The notes: a model not told the origin generated them from the sequence alone. A DNA stretch of 48,056 nucleotides from CAZADA01 sp964636945 (GCA_964636945.1 CAZWVH010000015.1:1-48056); one strand, 5' to 3'. Counted from the stretch's first letter, positions 16,500-25,851 are shown. Numbers and translations are program-made.

Positions 16500-17821
16500 G
16501 TCGAATAACCATCTCCAATGGAATTTGCGCGATCGGTGCTCCGGCTCAGCGCCTGCTTTCGCGCCGCAGGTTCACCTGACGGGGCGCCGCCCATGTTGCG
16601 GGCGGCCTCATAAGCCTGGAGCATCTGGTCGGTTACAACATCAATCCCAAACGTCTGGCATACATGTTGGTGTGCTCGCTGCGTCATGGTCGGCCATGTC
16701 TCCTCAAGCTCCAACATGCGCAGAATTCCGTTTCCCAGTGCAATTTCATCGTCTTCGCGCACCAGGATCCCCGTGTCACCATCGATGACAAGTTCAGGAA
16801 TACCGCCATGGTCGGTGGCCACCACTGGAACGCCGGTGGCCATCGCTTCTTTGATCGTGTTGACAGGCGCGTCTACACCGCCATCGCGCGCGCGCATCGA
16901 CGGGGCGAGCATGACATGGGCGTTCTCAAGCATGGACCTCAGTTCTGCGTGCGGGCGCGCGCCATGAAAATGCACGCGATCGGCAAGGCCAAGCTCGGCG
17001 CTCAACGCAGCGAGCGCGTCGCGTTCCTCACCATCGCCAATGACATCGAACGTGAAGTCGAACCCTCTCCCGTGCAGGCGGGCGAGCGCCTGTAACGCCC
17101 TGTGGATGCCTTTGCGTTCGATCAGACGGCCAACCGCGATGAAGCGGATGGGTCCATTTGCAACCCCGTGCGGCGGCCGATAGGGGAAATCGGTGAGACG
17201 AATGCCAGTACCCACAGCGCAAATGCGTTCAGGAAGACACCCCAGTTGGATTGCCCGATTTCTGAAATACTCGCAATTGGCCACAAAGTAATCTGCATCG
17301 CGAAAAATACCATCGTAATATTTCTCACCGTGTTGCTGAATTACCTGTGAGATATCATAACCTCGAAAATGCACGATGACAGACCCTGACATCAGTCCAG
17401 CCGCGCGGTGCTTAAGCACTTGCCATGCAAGCGTCGCAAATTGACAGTGGATGATATCGTAATGCGCGTCGGTTCCGAGAAATCGCTCCTCGAAGAACGC
17501 GCTGAGATTACAGTAAGCGCTGCGGTAGGTCAGTGGTCTGGCCAGCGTTGAGGTCTTCAAGCCATTGCGTGTGAGATTGTCGATTAGAACGCGGGGCAGT
17601 GCCGCCGCACGCGACCAAGAGCGTGCGGGATAGACGATGTTGCGCACCGTCACGCGTGCATCATCAATGCGAACGGACGCCGTGCGCGCGCGCGAAGGCG
17701 GCGTGTTGGACAGCCCCAGAATGTCGACGGTGTGCCCGCGTTCGGCCAGCGCCAACGCACTGGTGGCGATAAATGGCTCAGAAAACACCGGAAAAGAATG
17801 AACGACAAATGCTATTCTCAT
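16496..17821 (-). CDS. Family 4 glycosyltransferase
   Basis: A 441-aa GT-B-fold glycosyltransferase like WcaL/colanic-acid-type enzymes. The N-terminal half begins with MRIAFVVHSFPVFSEPFI and contains IIHCQFATLAW and VHFRGYDIS. The C-terminal half has FIAVGRLIERKGI, VIGDGEERDAL, and the donor-binding E(x)7E region VNTIKEAMATGVPVVATDHG followed by GIPELV. It retains the two halves expected for a retaining enzyme using a nucleotide sugar. Four-base ATGA overlaps with both neighbouring glycosyltransferase genes show a tight operon. Confidence 0.93.
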   Translation of the reverse strand: MRIAFVVHSFPVFSEPFIATSALALAERGHTVDILGLSNTPPSRARTASVRIDDARVTVRNIVYPARSWSRAAALPRVLIDNLTRNGLKTSTLARPLTYRSAYCNLSAFFEERFLGTDAHYDIIHCQFATLAWQVLKHRAAGLMSGSVIVHFRGYDISQVIQQHGEKYYDGIFRDADYFVANCEYFRNRAIQLGCLPERICAVGTGIRLTDFPYRPPHGVANGPIRFIAVGRLIERKGIHRALQALARLHGRGFDFTFDVIGDGEERDALAALSAELGLADRVHFHGARPHAELRSMLENAHVMLAPSMRARDGGVDAPVNTIKEAMATGVPVVATDHGGIPELVIDGDTGILVREDDEIALGNGILRMLELEETWPTMTQRAHQHVCQTFGIDVVTDQMLQAYEAARNMGGAPSGEPAARKQALSRSTDRANSIGDGYST

Positions 17822-18906
17822 TGCGGCGCCGCGAGTTTAGCGTTTGGTCTTCCGTTCAGTTGCGGGGCAGCAGTGGGTCCCGTCGCGTCGCGCTTGGCCT
17901 TGTATCCTGGCTCGTCGCGCTTGGTCTTTGAGCGCCGATGGAGTTGGCGTCTCACCGCGGCTTTCAGCCTTGCCCACTGTCCCCAAGCCAGTTTGTCTTT
18001 GTTGCGCAATCCAAGCACGCTGGCGGACACGCGATGCGACGCTTTCCCATCTATCCGAGGAAATCCGCAAGAGCGTCGGAAGTCGCCGATCGTCGCCGCC
18101 AAGTCCCGATGGTCGAAGAATACGGCGTGGCGTTCCGTCAGGTGCGTGCCCTGGGACATGGCGCGCCGAAATCGGGGGTCGCATCGCCAATCGTCAGCCG
18201 CGTCGGTCCATAGGGTGTGCATGACGTCAAAACTGTCGGCGATGTAACGCCGGCTTGAATTGTTGGACGTGCGTCCGGGGGTTTGATGGTGACGATACAT
18301 TGCTCGACCGTGTTGCCCCTGCGCCAATTTAGGGTGATAGAGCGCCGCGCGATAAAGCAGGTCGCCATCCTGATTACGCAGCAGCGAGCTATTCCAACCG
18401 CCAATGGAACGGACGAATTGCGTTCGCCATAGCAGGGCGCATGGCGGGAGACATTGACCGCCCAGCCAGTCGATAACCAGTTCACGCTCATTTAAGTGGC
18501 TAGGCTGGCGCCGGTCGCGAGGCGGACGGCCGTCATGGAACGCGTCAGCGCAGCGCCCGATCACGAGGTCGGCGTTCTCGGCCGAAGCGGTGGATAGCTG
18601 CCCTTCAAGAAACCCGTGTTCAAGATAATCATCGGCATCCAGGAAGATGATGTAAGGGTTTCGCGCTTCGCGAAGCCCCAGATTTCGCGCGTAACTCGCT
18701 CCGATGTATGGATTATGGAAAAGGCGAAGATGATCACCAAAGCGTCTAAGGACATTTAAGGTTTGATCGGTGGAGCCGTCGTCGACGACGATAATCTCTA
18801 AAGGCACAGTCTGTTGCAAGACCGAGTCAAGGCAATGCGCGATCCATGGTGCGCTATTGAAACACGGAATGACAACGGAAACGGCTTCGTCAGTACGACG
18901 TCTCAT
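17818..18906 (-). CDS. Family 2 glycosyltransferase with basic C-terminal tail
   Basis: A 362-aa GT2 enzyme: VSVVIPCFNSAPWIAHCLDS, IIVVDDGSTDQT and IIFLDADDYLE give the nucleotide-sugar site and DxD motif. The last 40 residues are highly basic and low-complexity (SKTKRDEPGYKAKRDATGPT), unlike the core, perhaps a disordered extension. ATG 18906 is used because the open frame upstream begins only at a TTG (18945). It is the first gene of the minus-strand glycan operon, with an ATGA overlap to the GT4 gene. The gap of about 240 bases to the divergent gene at 19148 probably holds both promoters. Confidence 0.9.
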   Translation of the reverse strand: MRRRTDEAVSVVIPCFNSAPWIAHCLDSVLQQTVPLEIIVVDDGSTDQTLNVLRRFGDHLRLFHNPYIGASYARNLGLREARNPYIIFLDADDYLEHGFLEGQLSTASAENADLVIGRCADAFHDGRPPRDRRQPSHLNERELVIDWLGGQCLPPCALLWRTQFVRSIGGWNSSLLRNQDGDLLYRAALYHPKLAQGQHGRAMYRHHQTPGRTSNNSSRRYIADSFDVMHTLWTDAADDWRCDPRFRRAMSQGTHLTERHAVFFDHRDLAATIGDFRRSCGFPRIDGKASHRVSASVLGLRNKDKLAWGQWARLKAAVRRQLHRRSKTKRDEPGYKAKRDATGPTAAPQLNGRPNAKLAAPQ

Positions 18907-19147
18907 ATTGAAAACCAACTCTGCCCCAAGACCATGGGTGAGCAATTAGCATGCCAGACGACGCGATTGCTATGATTTACTTTTGAGTGAAACGATAGCG
19001 TTTCATGGATCGTCCTCCTACGGCCATACAAAAGCCGAAAATCCCAGTTCGCAATGGCCCGGATTACGGGAAGAAGGCCACCCGCGCGGCTCAAAGCGGT
19101 TATGGTGCGGCAACGCTCGCACGTTCGAGCATCCAAGGGAGCGCGTC

Positions 19148-19777
19148 ATGACACATCAGGCGGATTGGTATTTCGATTTTCTATCGCCCTATCCCTATCT
19201 GCAGATGGCGCGGTTTGACGATTTGCCGAATAATCTTGTCATCACGCCCAAGCCGGTGGTGTTCGCCGCACTGCTCAATCATTGGGGTCACAAGGGGCCG
19301 GCGGAGATCCCGGCAAAAAAGCGTCAAACCTATTTCTACACGCGCTGGCTCGCGCAGAACCGAGGCTTGGCGTTTGCCGGTCCACCGCGCCATCCGTTTT
19401 ATCCACTGCCCTTGTTGCGCCTTTGCTTATCAGCCGGCGCCACCATCGACAGCATCAAGATCATCTATGAGCATGTCTGGGGTGAGGGCAATGATGGTCA
19501 GGATGAGGACAGTATTATTCAGCTATCAAAAAAGCTCGGCGTCCAAAATCCCGTGTCGGCGATCAATGATCAGTCGGTGAAGGATCGTTTGCGCGCCAAC
19601 ACTGATGAAGCCATCGCGCGTGGCGTTTATGGGATCCCCACGTTTTATTGTGCAGGTGAGTTGTTTTGGGGCGATGATGCGACGCCGCTGTTTGCCGCTT
19701 TTCTTGACGACCCGGACATGTTTAGGCGCCCGCCTTACTCCGCATTTGAACAGGTCACCGCTGCTGTGACCCGATGA
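19148..19777 (+). CDS. DsbA-family / 2-hydroxychromene-2-carboxylate isomerase-like protein
   Basis: A 209-aa thioredoxin-fold protein of the kappa-class GST/HCCA-isomerase type. The N-terminus WYFDFLSPYPYL carries the conserved catalytic Ser13 in place of Cys. The C-terminal GVYGIPTFYCAGELFWGDD has the cis-proline loop and the final active-site block of the family. It lacks a signal peptide, so it is cytoplasmic. Members isomerise chromene carboxylates in aromatic degradation using glutathione, but many are of unknown substrate, and no aromatic-degradation genes lie nearby. GGGAGCG before ATG 19148 sets the start; the longer frame from 18983 lacks similarity. Confidence 0.88.
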   Translation: MTHQADWYFDFLSPYPYLQMARFDDLPNNLVITPKPVVFAALLNHWGHKGPAEIPAKKRQTYFYTRWLAQNRGLAFAGPPRHPFYPLPLLRLCLSAGATIDSIKIIYEHVWGEGNDGQDEDSIIQLSKKLGVQNPVSAINDQSVKDRLRANTDEAIARGVYGIPTFYCAGELFWGDDATPLFAAFLDDPDMFRRPPYSAFEQVTAAVTR

Positions 19778-19800
19778 ACTCATGATGAACTCGTGCGGCA

Positions 19801-21033
19801 TTATCCTTCGCGCATACGCCCATCTGGCGTTAGGTGCACGGTGAGGCCGGATTCGGCTGACGCATAAATCGCATCCATAATCCGAACGTCACGCAGACCC
19901 ATTTCGCCGGGCGTTTTGTTTGCGGTCCCGCTGCTGACTGCTTCGGCGAAGTGGTCGAGCTGTCCAGCGAACTGCACGCGCGAGTCGCCGAGCGAAAGCG
20001 CTTCTTGGCTTCGTCCGCGGCGTAATGAAATTGTATTGCCGCCATAGGATGTGGCTGGGTCCATAACCATCACCCCGCCATCGCCGCGCACTTCCACTCG
20101 GTTTTGTCCGGCTGCGTTATAAGAGGTGCCGATCTGGGCGACCGCGCCGGATGGGAACCGCAATTGAGCCGCTACGGACCCCGCGATTTCGACGAAGCGT
20201 GGATCATTGGCCGGGGCGGTCGCGGCTGCGCTGATCCGCTCCGGCATTTCGCCGGTGAGGTAAAGTGCGGCCTGGACGCCATAAATTCCATAGTCTTCAA
20301 GTGCGCTGCCTCCCGCGAGGGCGCGCACCACGCGCCAGTTGTCCGGCGGAGAGGTGGAGCCCATCACGTAGGTATGGTCGGTGCGCAGGAATTTGATATT
20401 GCCCACCGCGCCTTCGCGCATCAGTTCGATGGCGCGCAAATTATAGGGTTCAAAATGGCAGCGATATCCCACCATCAATTGGCGACCGGCGCGTTGGCTG
20501 GCAGCGATCATCCGCTGACATTCGTTTGAACTGAGCGCCATGGGCTTTTCGCACAGCACATGTTTGCCGGCGGCGAAGCATTTTTCCGCCCAATCAGCGT
20601 GAAGCCCGTTGGGTAGGATGATGTACACGCCATCAATACGGTCATCCTCGGCGATGGCATCGAAGTTGTCATAGCTGTAGATTGCGTCGTCCGGCACGCC
20701 ATAGGCTGCAGCCACACGCGACGCTTTTTCACCATTGCCGGACACCACCCCCGCCACATGACAGTTCTGCGTTTGAAAAAACTCCGGCATGATTTGGCGC
20801 AGCGCGTATCCGCCAAGCCCCATAATGGCGATGCCAACGCTTTGTTCATTGGGACGACCGGGCGGGGTGCTGGGCAGATTTACGCCGCCGGGCATGGGTC
20901 GCCCAATGGCGCGAAGCGGTAGGCGATCATACTCCGGATTATCGTCTTGCGCGTGCAGAGAGCTTGAAAGCCAAGGGCTGAGCGAAACACCGGCTGTAAG
21001 TTGGAGAAATCGGCGACGATGCGTGGATGTCAT
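19801..21033 (-). CDS. Tat-exported Gfo/Idh/MocA-family oxidoreductase
   Basis: A 410-aa protein. Residues 1-30 are a twin-arginine signal (THRRRFLQLTAGVSLSPWL) ending near HAQDD. The mature part has the Rossmann segment VGIAIMGLGGYALRQ (GxGxxA variant), IILPNGLHADWAEKCF and the signature HVLCEKPMA with the active-site Lys of EKP. The layout resembles periplasmic glucose-fructose oxidoreductase, which carries a tightly bound NADP. The start at 21033 puts the RR motif at the usual position; ATG 21048 adds five residues and cannot be excluded. It stands alone, convergent with the DsbA-like gene, and its sugar substrate is unknown. Confidence 0.9.
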   Translation of the reverse strand: MTSTHRRRFLQLTAGVSLSPWLSSSLHAQDDNPEYDRLPLRAIGRPMPGGVNLPSTPPGRPNEQSVGIAIMGLGGYALRQIMPEFFQTQNCHVAGVVSGNGEKASRVAAAYGVPDDAIYSYDNFDAIAEDDRIDGVYIILPNGLHADWAEKCFAAGKHVLCEKPMALSSNECQRMIAASQRAGRQLMVGYRCHFEPYNLRAIELMREGAVGNIKFLRTDHTYVMGSTSPPDNWRVVRALAGGSALEDYGIYGVQAALYLTGEMPERISAAATAPANDPRFVEIAGSVAAQLRFPSGAVAQIGTSYNAAGQNRVEVRGDGGVMVMDPATSYGGNTISLRRGRSQEALSLGDSRVQFAGQLDHFAEAVSSGTANKTPGEMGLRDVRIMDAIYASAESGLTVHLTPDGRMREG

Positions 21034-21169
21034 GGTCAGGTTCCGCATGCTCTGGTCTACGATAGCGCTACCAGGCTAGCGCGCGGATGGACGAGAGTCA
21101 GCAGGACCCATTGCCAAAGAAACGTTGACCTTGGCGCCATGCCAGTTTGCCAACCGCGAATAATCGTAT

Positions 21170-21189
21170 TGAATATGAATTCATATTCA
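21170..21189. promoter_or_regulatory. 20-bp perfect palindrome before the CPBP protease gene
   Basis: TGAATATGAATTCATATTCA is a perfect 20-base inverted repeat with no spacer, 52-71 bases upstream of the CPBP protease start at 21241 and about 140 bases upstream of the divergent oxidoreductase. Its size, symmetry and AT-rich character in GC-rich surroundings fit a dimeric repressor or activator site. Confidence 0.5.
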
Positions 21190-21240
21190 CTTATGATGCA
21201 GCACGAATGGCAATCCATGATAGCGTTGAGGTTGACTCAA

Positions 21241-22002
21241 ATGATTGAATTTTTTGATTTTTTTTCGCAAGCGGACTTGACTGCAATGCAGTGGACGCTG
21301 TTGGCCTTGATCGTAATCGGCTTGCCGATCGAGGGCGAAATTGCATTACGGCTGTACAAGCCGCGCATTTTAGGCAACCGACCCGATGCCCGATTGGGAA
21401 CCTACTTCTACGCCATTGTTTCGCTGTGGGCCTTCGCGCTTGCCGTGCTGGTCGTCTGGGCGATTGAAGGGCGCAGCTGGGCAGAGTTAGGCTTTCGCTA
21501 TTCTGTTGATGCGCCCACGCTTGTGGTCACGGCGCTTTGTGCGGCGATTGCAGGATACTTTCTGGTTGTGCTGATCCAGACGCATACGAACCCCACAGTG
21601 CGCCAAAACTATCGCGACGCGCTCGCAAAGGCCGATGGTCTCCATTACTTCATGCCGAGAAAACGCAGCGAATACAAAGCGTTTATGGGGTTGGGCGTTA
21701 CTGCCGGCATCACTGAGGAGATAATTTTCAGAGGGTTTCTGATCTGGGCCCTCTCACACTTCATGCCGATTTGGGTCGCGGCTAGCGCGTCTTGGCTTCT
21801 ATTCGTGTTTATGCACCGCTACCAAGGTCTGGCCGGGTTAGCGCAAGTGAGCGTGGCGGGTGCTCTGTTGACCGCGTTTTACGTCGCGTCCGGGTCGCTT
21901 TATCCCCTGATCGCGCTGCATATCGCCGTCGACGTCCTCAACAACGCCATCCTGTGGCGGGCGCGTCAGCCTGAGTCTGCCTCCCAGGAAGTCAGCGCCT
22001 GA
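21241..22002 (+). CDS. CPBP-family intramembrane glutamic endopeptidase
   Basis: A 253-aa membrane protein with about seven hydrophobic helices. The CPBP (Abi/Rce1-like) motifs are complete: EEIIFRG with Glu159, Glu160 and Arg164; FVFMHRYQ with His192; and the third motif HIAVD with His227 and Asp231. These form the active site of Rce1-type prenyl-protein proteases and their bacterial relatives, which cleave within or beside the membrane. ATG 21241 is chosen because TTGAGG lies 13 bases before it and the earlier in-frame ATGs (21175, 21193) fall in or at the palindrome that is probably an operator. Substrate unknown; some relatives handle bacteriocin maturation or immunity. Confidence 0.85.
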   Translation: MIEFFDFFSQADLTAMQWTLLALIVIGLPIEGEIALRLYKPRILGNRPDARLGTYFYAIVSLWAFALAVLVVWAIEGRSWAELGFRYSVDAPTLVVTALCAAIAGYFLVVLIQTHTNPTVRQNYRDALAKADGLHYFMPRKRSEYKAFMGLGVTAGITEEIIFRGFLIWALSHFMPIWVAASASWLLFVFMHRYQGLAGLAQVSVAGALLTAFYVASGSLYPLIALHIAVDVLNNAILWRARQPESASQEVSA

Positions 22003-22143
22003 ACGTGCGTCCTCATATCCGCAGCGACCGCCCACGCTTGAAGGCCTGGCTGTCTGTGTGGATCGCAGGGCAAAGCGCCAATCCGACTGAAAACTATATC
22101 CTTCTCCCCGATTGGCCCTTCCAAACAACGCCATCTCCTATAC
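22003..22143. other. Intergenic region after CPBP gene
   Basis: About 140 bases without a supported gene. Together with the two weak small frames listed next it makes a 540-base stretch with no firm gene between the CPBP protease and the MDR oxidoreductase. No terminator hairpin with a T-run was seen. Confidence 0.4.
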
Positions 22144-22317
22144 CTATTTCACGTGGTCACACCTTCGCGCTACCAGAATGATCCGATTGATTTTTTCGGC
22201 GGTTGTAGGATGGGTGGAAACCAGAGCTGCAAATTGAACATCGCCATACCGCGCGGCTCGCTGCGCATACGCTAAACTCACCGACGACGGCGTTACGCGA
22301 TAATGGCTTCCTGACAT
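22144..22317 (-). pseudogene. Possible remnant of an M48-type metallopeptidase C-terminus
   Basis: A 57-codon minus-strand frame from ATG 22317 contains AQRAARYGDVQFAALVSTHP followed by TTAEKINRIILVAR. The STHP...EKINRI pattern resembles the C-terminal end of M48-family zinc peptidases. The HExxH region is absent and no longer frame continues upstream, so if the resemblance is real this is a leftover fragment. It could also be chance. Confidence 0.25.
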
Positions 22318-22416
22318 TGGCTGGCTTGTCGGTCTCAGTGGTGTGGCGTGCGCGACGGTTTACCTGACCTGCCGCTGACACGGACCGATACCGGTGTGCA
22401 TCTTGAGTGAAACGCA

Positions 22417-22542
22417 ATGCAGGCCGCTGACATTATTGAAGTTCTGCGTCGGTTCAAGGGGCACACTGGATGCCCGGAGGTCTATCCCGAAAGTGAAATC
22501 GGGCTTTGCGGCGGCAAATGGTCTTTGTTTGAGGTGCGTTGA
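22417..22542 (+). CDS. Possible 41-aa small protein before the MDR gene
   Basis: An ATG at 22417 opens a 41-codon frame ending in TGA at 22540-22542, two bases before the MDR gene's ATG. The peptide has two Cys residues (HTGCPEVYPESEIGLCGGKW) and acceptable codon use, but only a weak ribosome binding site. The tight spacing would fit a coupled small gene or leader peptide. No family recognised. Confidence 0.3.
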   Translation: MQAADIIEVLRRFKGHTGCPEVYPESEIGLCGGKWSLFEVR

Positions 22543-22544
22543 GT

Positions 22545-23537
22545 ATGAAAGCTGTTTGGTATGAAGAGTTTGGTCCTGCCTCTGACGTTCTGATCTATGG
22601 TGAACGTCCCGACCCTTTGCCCCAAGCTGGGGAAGTCTTGGTCCGATTGGAAGCCAGCGGTGTAAATCCCTCCGACGTGAAGAAACGGGCCGGTTCGTTC
22701 GCGGACCAATTGGACCAATGTTACGTCATTCCCCACAGCGACGGCGCCGGCGTCATCGAGGCGGTGGGCAATGGGGTGGATCAGTCGCGAATTGGCGAGC
22801 GCGTTTGGATTCATCAGGCTCAGCATAACTGCCGGTTTGGCACGGCGGCTGAACGTGTGGCCGTTCCCAGTGTGCGTGCGCCGCGATTGCCCGAGCAGGT
22901 GAGTTTTGAGATTGGCGCGGGCCTAGGCATTCCAGCAATGACCGCGCACCGGTGTGTTTTTGCGGATGGCGATCCGCGCGGATCGACCATTGTGATTACC
23001 GGCGGCGCAGGGCGGGTTGGCCATTACGCCATTCAGTGGGCTTCTCAAGCTTTTGCGCGCGTCATCGCCACAGCAAGTACGCCGGCCGATGAGCACGCAT
23101 GCTTGGAGGCCGGCGCCACCGCAGTTGTCAACCACCGTGATTCCCAATGGGGTCAACGGGTTCTCGACGTCACCGGCGGGCGCAAAGTTGATCGCGTCAT
23201 TGATGTGGAGTTTGGCCAGAATCTGCCCGAAATTCTCAACGTGGTCAGGACAAGCGGGGTGATTGCAACGTTTGGTTCGTCACACACGCCTGAACCGGTG
23301 CTGCCCTTTTATCGCATGATGTACCAAGATCTGACGGTGCGCATGGTGATTGTCTACGCCATGCCCGAGGCCGCCAAAGCGCAAGCGATCGCTGATATCA
23401 ATGATGCGCTTAGGGAGGGGCGTTTGCAGCATCGCATCGCGAAGGTCTTTCCCTTGCAGGATTGTGGTGGCGCTCATCAGATGGTCGAGCAAAGCCGCGT
23501 TCGCGGCGCCGTGTTGGTGGACACCAAGACTGGCTAA
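22545..23537 (+). CDS. Quinone-reductase-like MDR oxidoreductase
   Basis: A 330-aa medium-chain dehydrogenase/reductase of the NADPH:quinone reductase (QOR/zeta-crystallin) type. The N-terminal GroES-like domain has MKAVWYEEFGPASDVL and LVRLEASGVNPSDVKKRAG. The Rossmann domain has VITGGAGRVGHYAIQWA and ends with VRGAVLVDTKTG. The Cys/His zinc ligands of alcohol dehydrogenases are absent, so it is a zinc-free member. It probably reduces quinones or enones with NADPH in the cytoplasm. ATG 22545 follows GAGGTG; an upstream TTG at 22539 is less likely. Confidence 0.9.
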   Translation: MKAVWYEEFGPASDVLIYGERPDPLPQAGEVLVRLEASGVNPSDVKKRAGSFADQLDQCYVIPHSDGAGVIEAVGNGVDQSRIGERVWIHQAQHNCRFGTAAERVAVPSVRAPRLPEQVSFEIGAGLGIPAMTAHRCVFADGDPRGSTIVITGGAGRVGHYAIQWASQAFARVIATASTPADEHACLEAGATAVVNHRDSQWGQRVLDVTGGRKVDRVIDVEFGQNLPEILNVVRTSGVIATFGSSHTPEPVLPFYRMMYQDLTVRMVIVYAMPEAAKAQAIADINDALREGRLQHRIAKVFPLQDCGGAHQMVEQSRVRGAVLVDTKTG

Positions 23538-23672
23538 TCGTGGGTATAGCGCCCCTGGAATGATGGGTTGATCGCGCTCAACTCAAGTTTCAGCGTTGTT
23601 TTGTCGGCGGGTTGCTGGTCTATAGCCACGGTTACCAATTACGCCAGTCCATCTCCTATGTGAGCCCCGCCC

Positions 23673-25582
23673 ATGTCCGAATTTCTATTACTTGCGTTCA
23701 TTTTTTTGTTTGCGGGTATTGTGGCGGTGCCGATCGCTTCACGATTGGGCTTAGGCTCGGTGCTGGGATATTTGCTGGCGGGGATTGCGATCAGCCCAAT
23801 TCTCGCTTGGCTCGATGTCGACATCATCGCCATTCAGCATTTCGCAGAGTTCGGCGTCGTGATGATGCTGTTTTTGGTGGGCCTGGAGCTTGAACCCAGA
23901 CGGCTGTGGGACTTGCGCGGCCGCTTGCTCGGGCTTGGCGGCGGACAAGTCGTGGGGACCGCCGCACTGATTATGGCCGGTTGCATGGCGTTCGATGTGC
24001 GGTGGAATTATGCGCTGGCGATCGGTTTGATTTTGGCGCTCTCATCCACCGCCATTGTTTTGCAAACCCTTAAAGAAAAGGGCTTGATGAACAGTGATGG
24101 CGGGCAAGCCAGTTTTTCTGTCCTCTTGTTTCAGGATATCGCCGTCATTCCGATGCTGGCGTTCTTGCCCTTGCTGGCGGCGCCCGAATTGGTCGAAGCC
24201 GCGAGCCACACCGTAGGCCATTCAGGCGATCATAGCGCAGGCGCGGACGGTCACGGCATGGATTTGAGCCTCGTGGCGGGGCTGGAGCCTTGGCAGTCCA
24301 TCTTGGTGACCGTGGGCGCTGTGGCGGCCGTGATTGTAGGGGGCAGTTATTTGACCCGCCCCATATTTCGTTTCGTGGCCGCCGCCCAATTGCGTGAGTT
24401 GTTCACCGCCGTCGCCCTGATCTTGGTGGTGGGGATCGCATTATTGATGACGTTGGTGGGATTGTCGCCAGCGCTCGGCACATTTCTCGCCGGGGTGGTG
24501 TTGGCCAATAGCGAGTATCGCCACGAACTCGAAGCCGATATCGATCCGTTCAGAGGGTTGTTGCTGGGTCTGTTCTTCATCACGGTCGGAGCGGGGATCA
24601 ACTTTCCCTTGCTCATGGGCAATCNNNNNNNNNNGGGCTCGCAATTGTCCCCGTTATGATCGCCGCAGCGACGTTTGGATTGATTGCTCTCTAGTTTCTT
24701 GTCTTGTCGATTCTTGGCCGGTTGTTCTCAATCAAGGGCGGACCGGGGTGGCTTTTTTCCCTCAGCTTGGCCCAAGCGGGCGAGTTTGGGTTCGTCCTCT
24801 TAACATTCAGCGTGGCCAACGGCGTCCTGCCACCGGCCATGGCAGACCAGCTTTTGCTGATCGTCGCCTTGTCCATGTTGCTCACACCGCTTCTTTTCAT
24901 TGCGTATGAACGCGTTGCAGCGCCTATGACTACGCGTCGCCACGAGCGGGAAGCCGACGCCATCGATCAACGCAATCACGTGATCATCGCCGGGCGCGGA
25001 CGCATGGGCGGAATCATCGACCGCATATTAAACAGCGGCGGCATACAGTCGACCGTCATCGACTATAACTCCCGACACTTGGACATTATTCGCAAGTTCG
25101 GATTGCACGCGTATTTCGGCGACGCCACGCGGCCGGATTTGTTGCATGCGGCGGGAATTGAGGACGCTAAGCTCTTGATTGTGGCCATTGATGACAAAAC
25201 CCAGATCAGCGAATTGGTGAGCTACGTGCTGGCGAACCATCCCAAAGTTCATGTGGTCGCGCGGGCAGTCGATCGTGATCATGTGTATGAGCTTTGGGCC
25301 CGCGGTTGCCGCGACATCATCCGTGAAACGTATGATAGCTCGTTGCGCATGGGCCGTTCAGCGTTCGAGGCGCTCGGCCTTTCGCGCGAGCAGGCAAGCG
25401 AAATCGTCACAGCCTTCGATGAAATGGATCGAAAGCTCATGGTGGGGGCTGCTGACGCCTATGACATCTCGATTCCGCTCCACGAAAACGCCGCCTACAT
25501 CGAAAAAGTTGTGACCATGCGAGACCGCTGGGAGCTGGAGCTGCGCCAACGGGTGTCGGAAATCATGGGTAAAGAGCGCTAG
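23673..25582 (+). CDS. Kef-type monovalent cation:proton antiporter (interrupted by assembly gap and stop)
   Basis: One gene of the CPA2 (KefB/KefC/YbaL) family in two parts. The N-terminal part (23673-24624) is the Na+/H+-exchanger-like membrane domain, with about ten helices, the family ALSSTAIVLQTLKEKG and QDIAVIPMLAFLPL. The C-terminal part continues after the gap with GPGWLFSLSLAQAGEFGFVL and a cytoplasmic RCK/TrkA-N domain (IIAGRGRMGGIIDRIL, GDATRPDLLHAAGI). Ten Ns at 24625-24634 break the frame, and an in-frame TAG at 24692-24694 stands where relatives have a coding residue (IAL-stop-FLVLSILGRLF). Both faults lie within 70 bases, so poor sequence beside the gap is the simplest explanation, though a true pseudogene is possible. 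Role: potassium or sodium efflux for pH or electrophile stress. Confidence 0.85.
24625..24634. other. Assembly gap (10 Ns)
   Basis: A run of exactly ten Ns inside the antiporter gene. Counting codons across it leaves the two halves out of frame, so ten is a placeholder length and the true number of missing bases is unknown. Confidence 0.99.
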
Positions 25583-25626
25583 CCTCCATCTGCGAATGGA
25601 TTGTTCATCGGTGTTTCATAGCCCGG

Positions 25627-25851
25627 TTGACGATCACCACGGGCATCGCCAAGCAGGCTGACAAGCTCAGTTGGCGGCAAATTTACGGCGCTGCTTCATT
25701 GGCGGGCCCTGGCTTTATCATGACCTTATTGATCGGTGCGCACGCGTTTGACGGTCCGGCCGAGCAATACGCGGTCCGGCCGGGCGTTCTGAGCGGCTCT
25801 GGGGCTTCGGTGGTGATTGGCTATTTGGTCCTGGGCATTGCGGGGGGGTGA
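25627..25851 (+). CDS. Possible 74-aa membrane protein (or fragment)
   Basis: An open frame from TTG 25627 encodes two hydrophobic stretches (SLAGPGFIMTLLIGA and ASVVIGYLVLGIAGG) and ends at a run of seven Gs followed by TGA. The G-run could hide a frameshift, and the lack of an ATG/GTG start with a clear ribosome binding site makes it uncertain. It follows the antiporter gene on the same strand by 44 bases. No family recognised. The remaining bases to 25916 hold nothing I can name. Confidence 0.3.
   Translation: MTITTGIAKQADKLSWRQIYGAASLAGPGFIMTLLIGAHAFDGPAEQYAVRPGVLSGSGASVVIGYLVLGIAGG

Noticed and set aside
17732..18247. 171-aa plus-strand open frame
   Set aside because: Antisense to the GT4 and GT2 genes, Ser/Arg-rich, no ribosome binding site.
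19770..19791. Short direct repeat GATGAACTC twice near the stop of the DsbA-like gene
   Set aside because: Only nine bases, two copies; most likely a small duplication without function.
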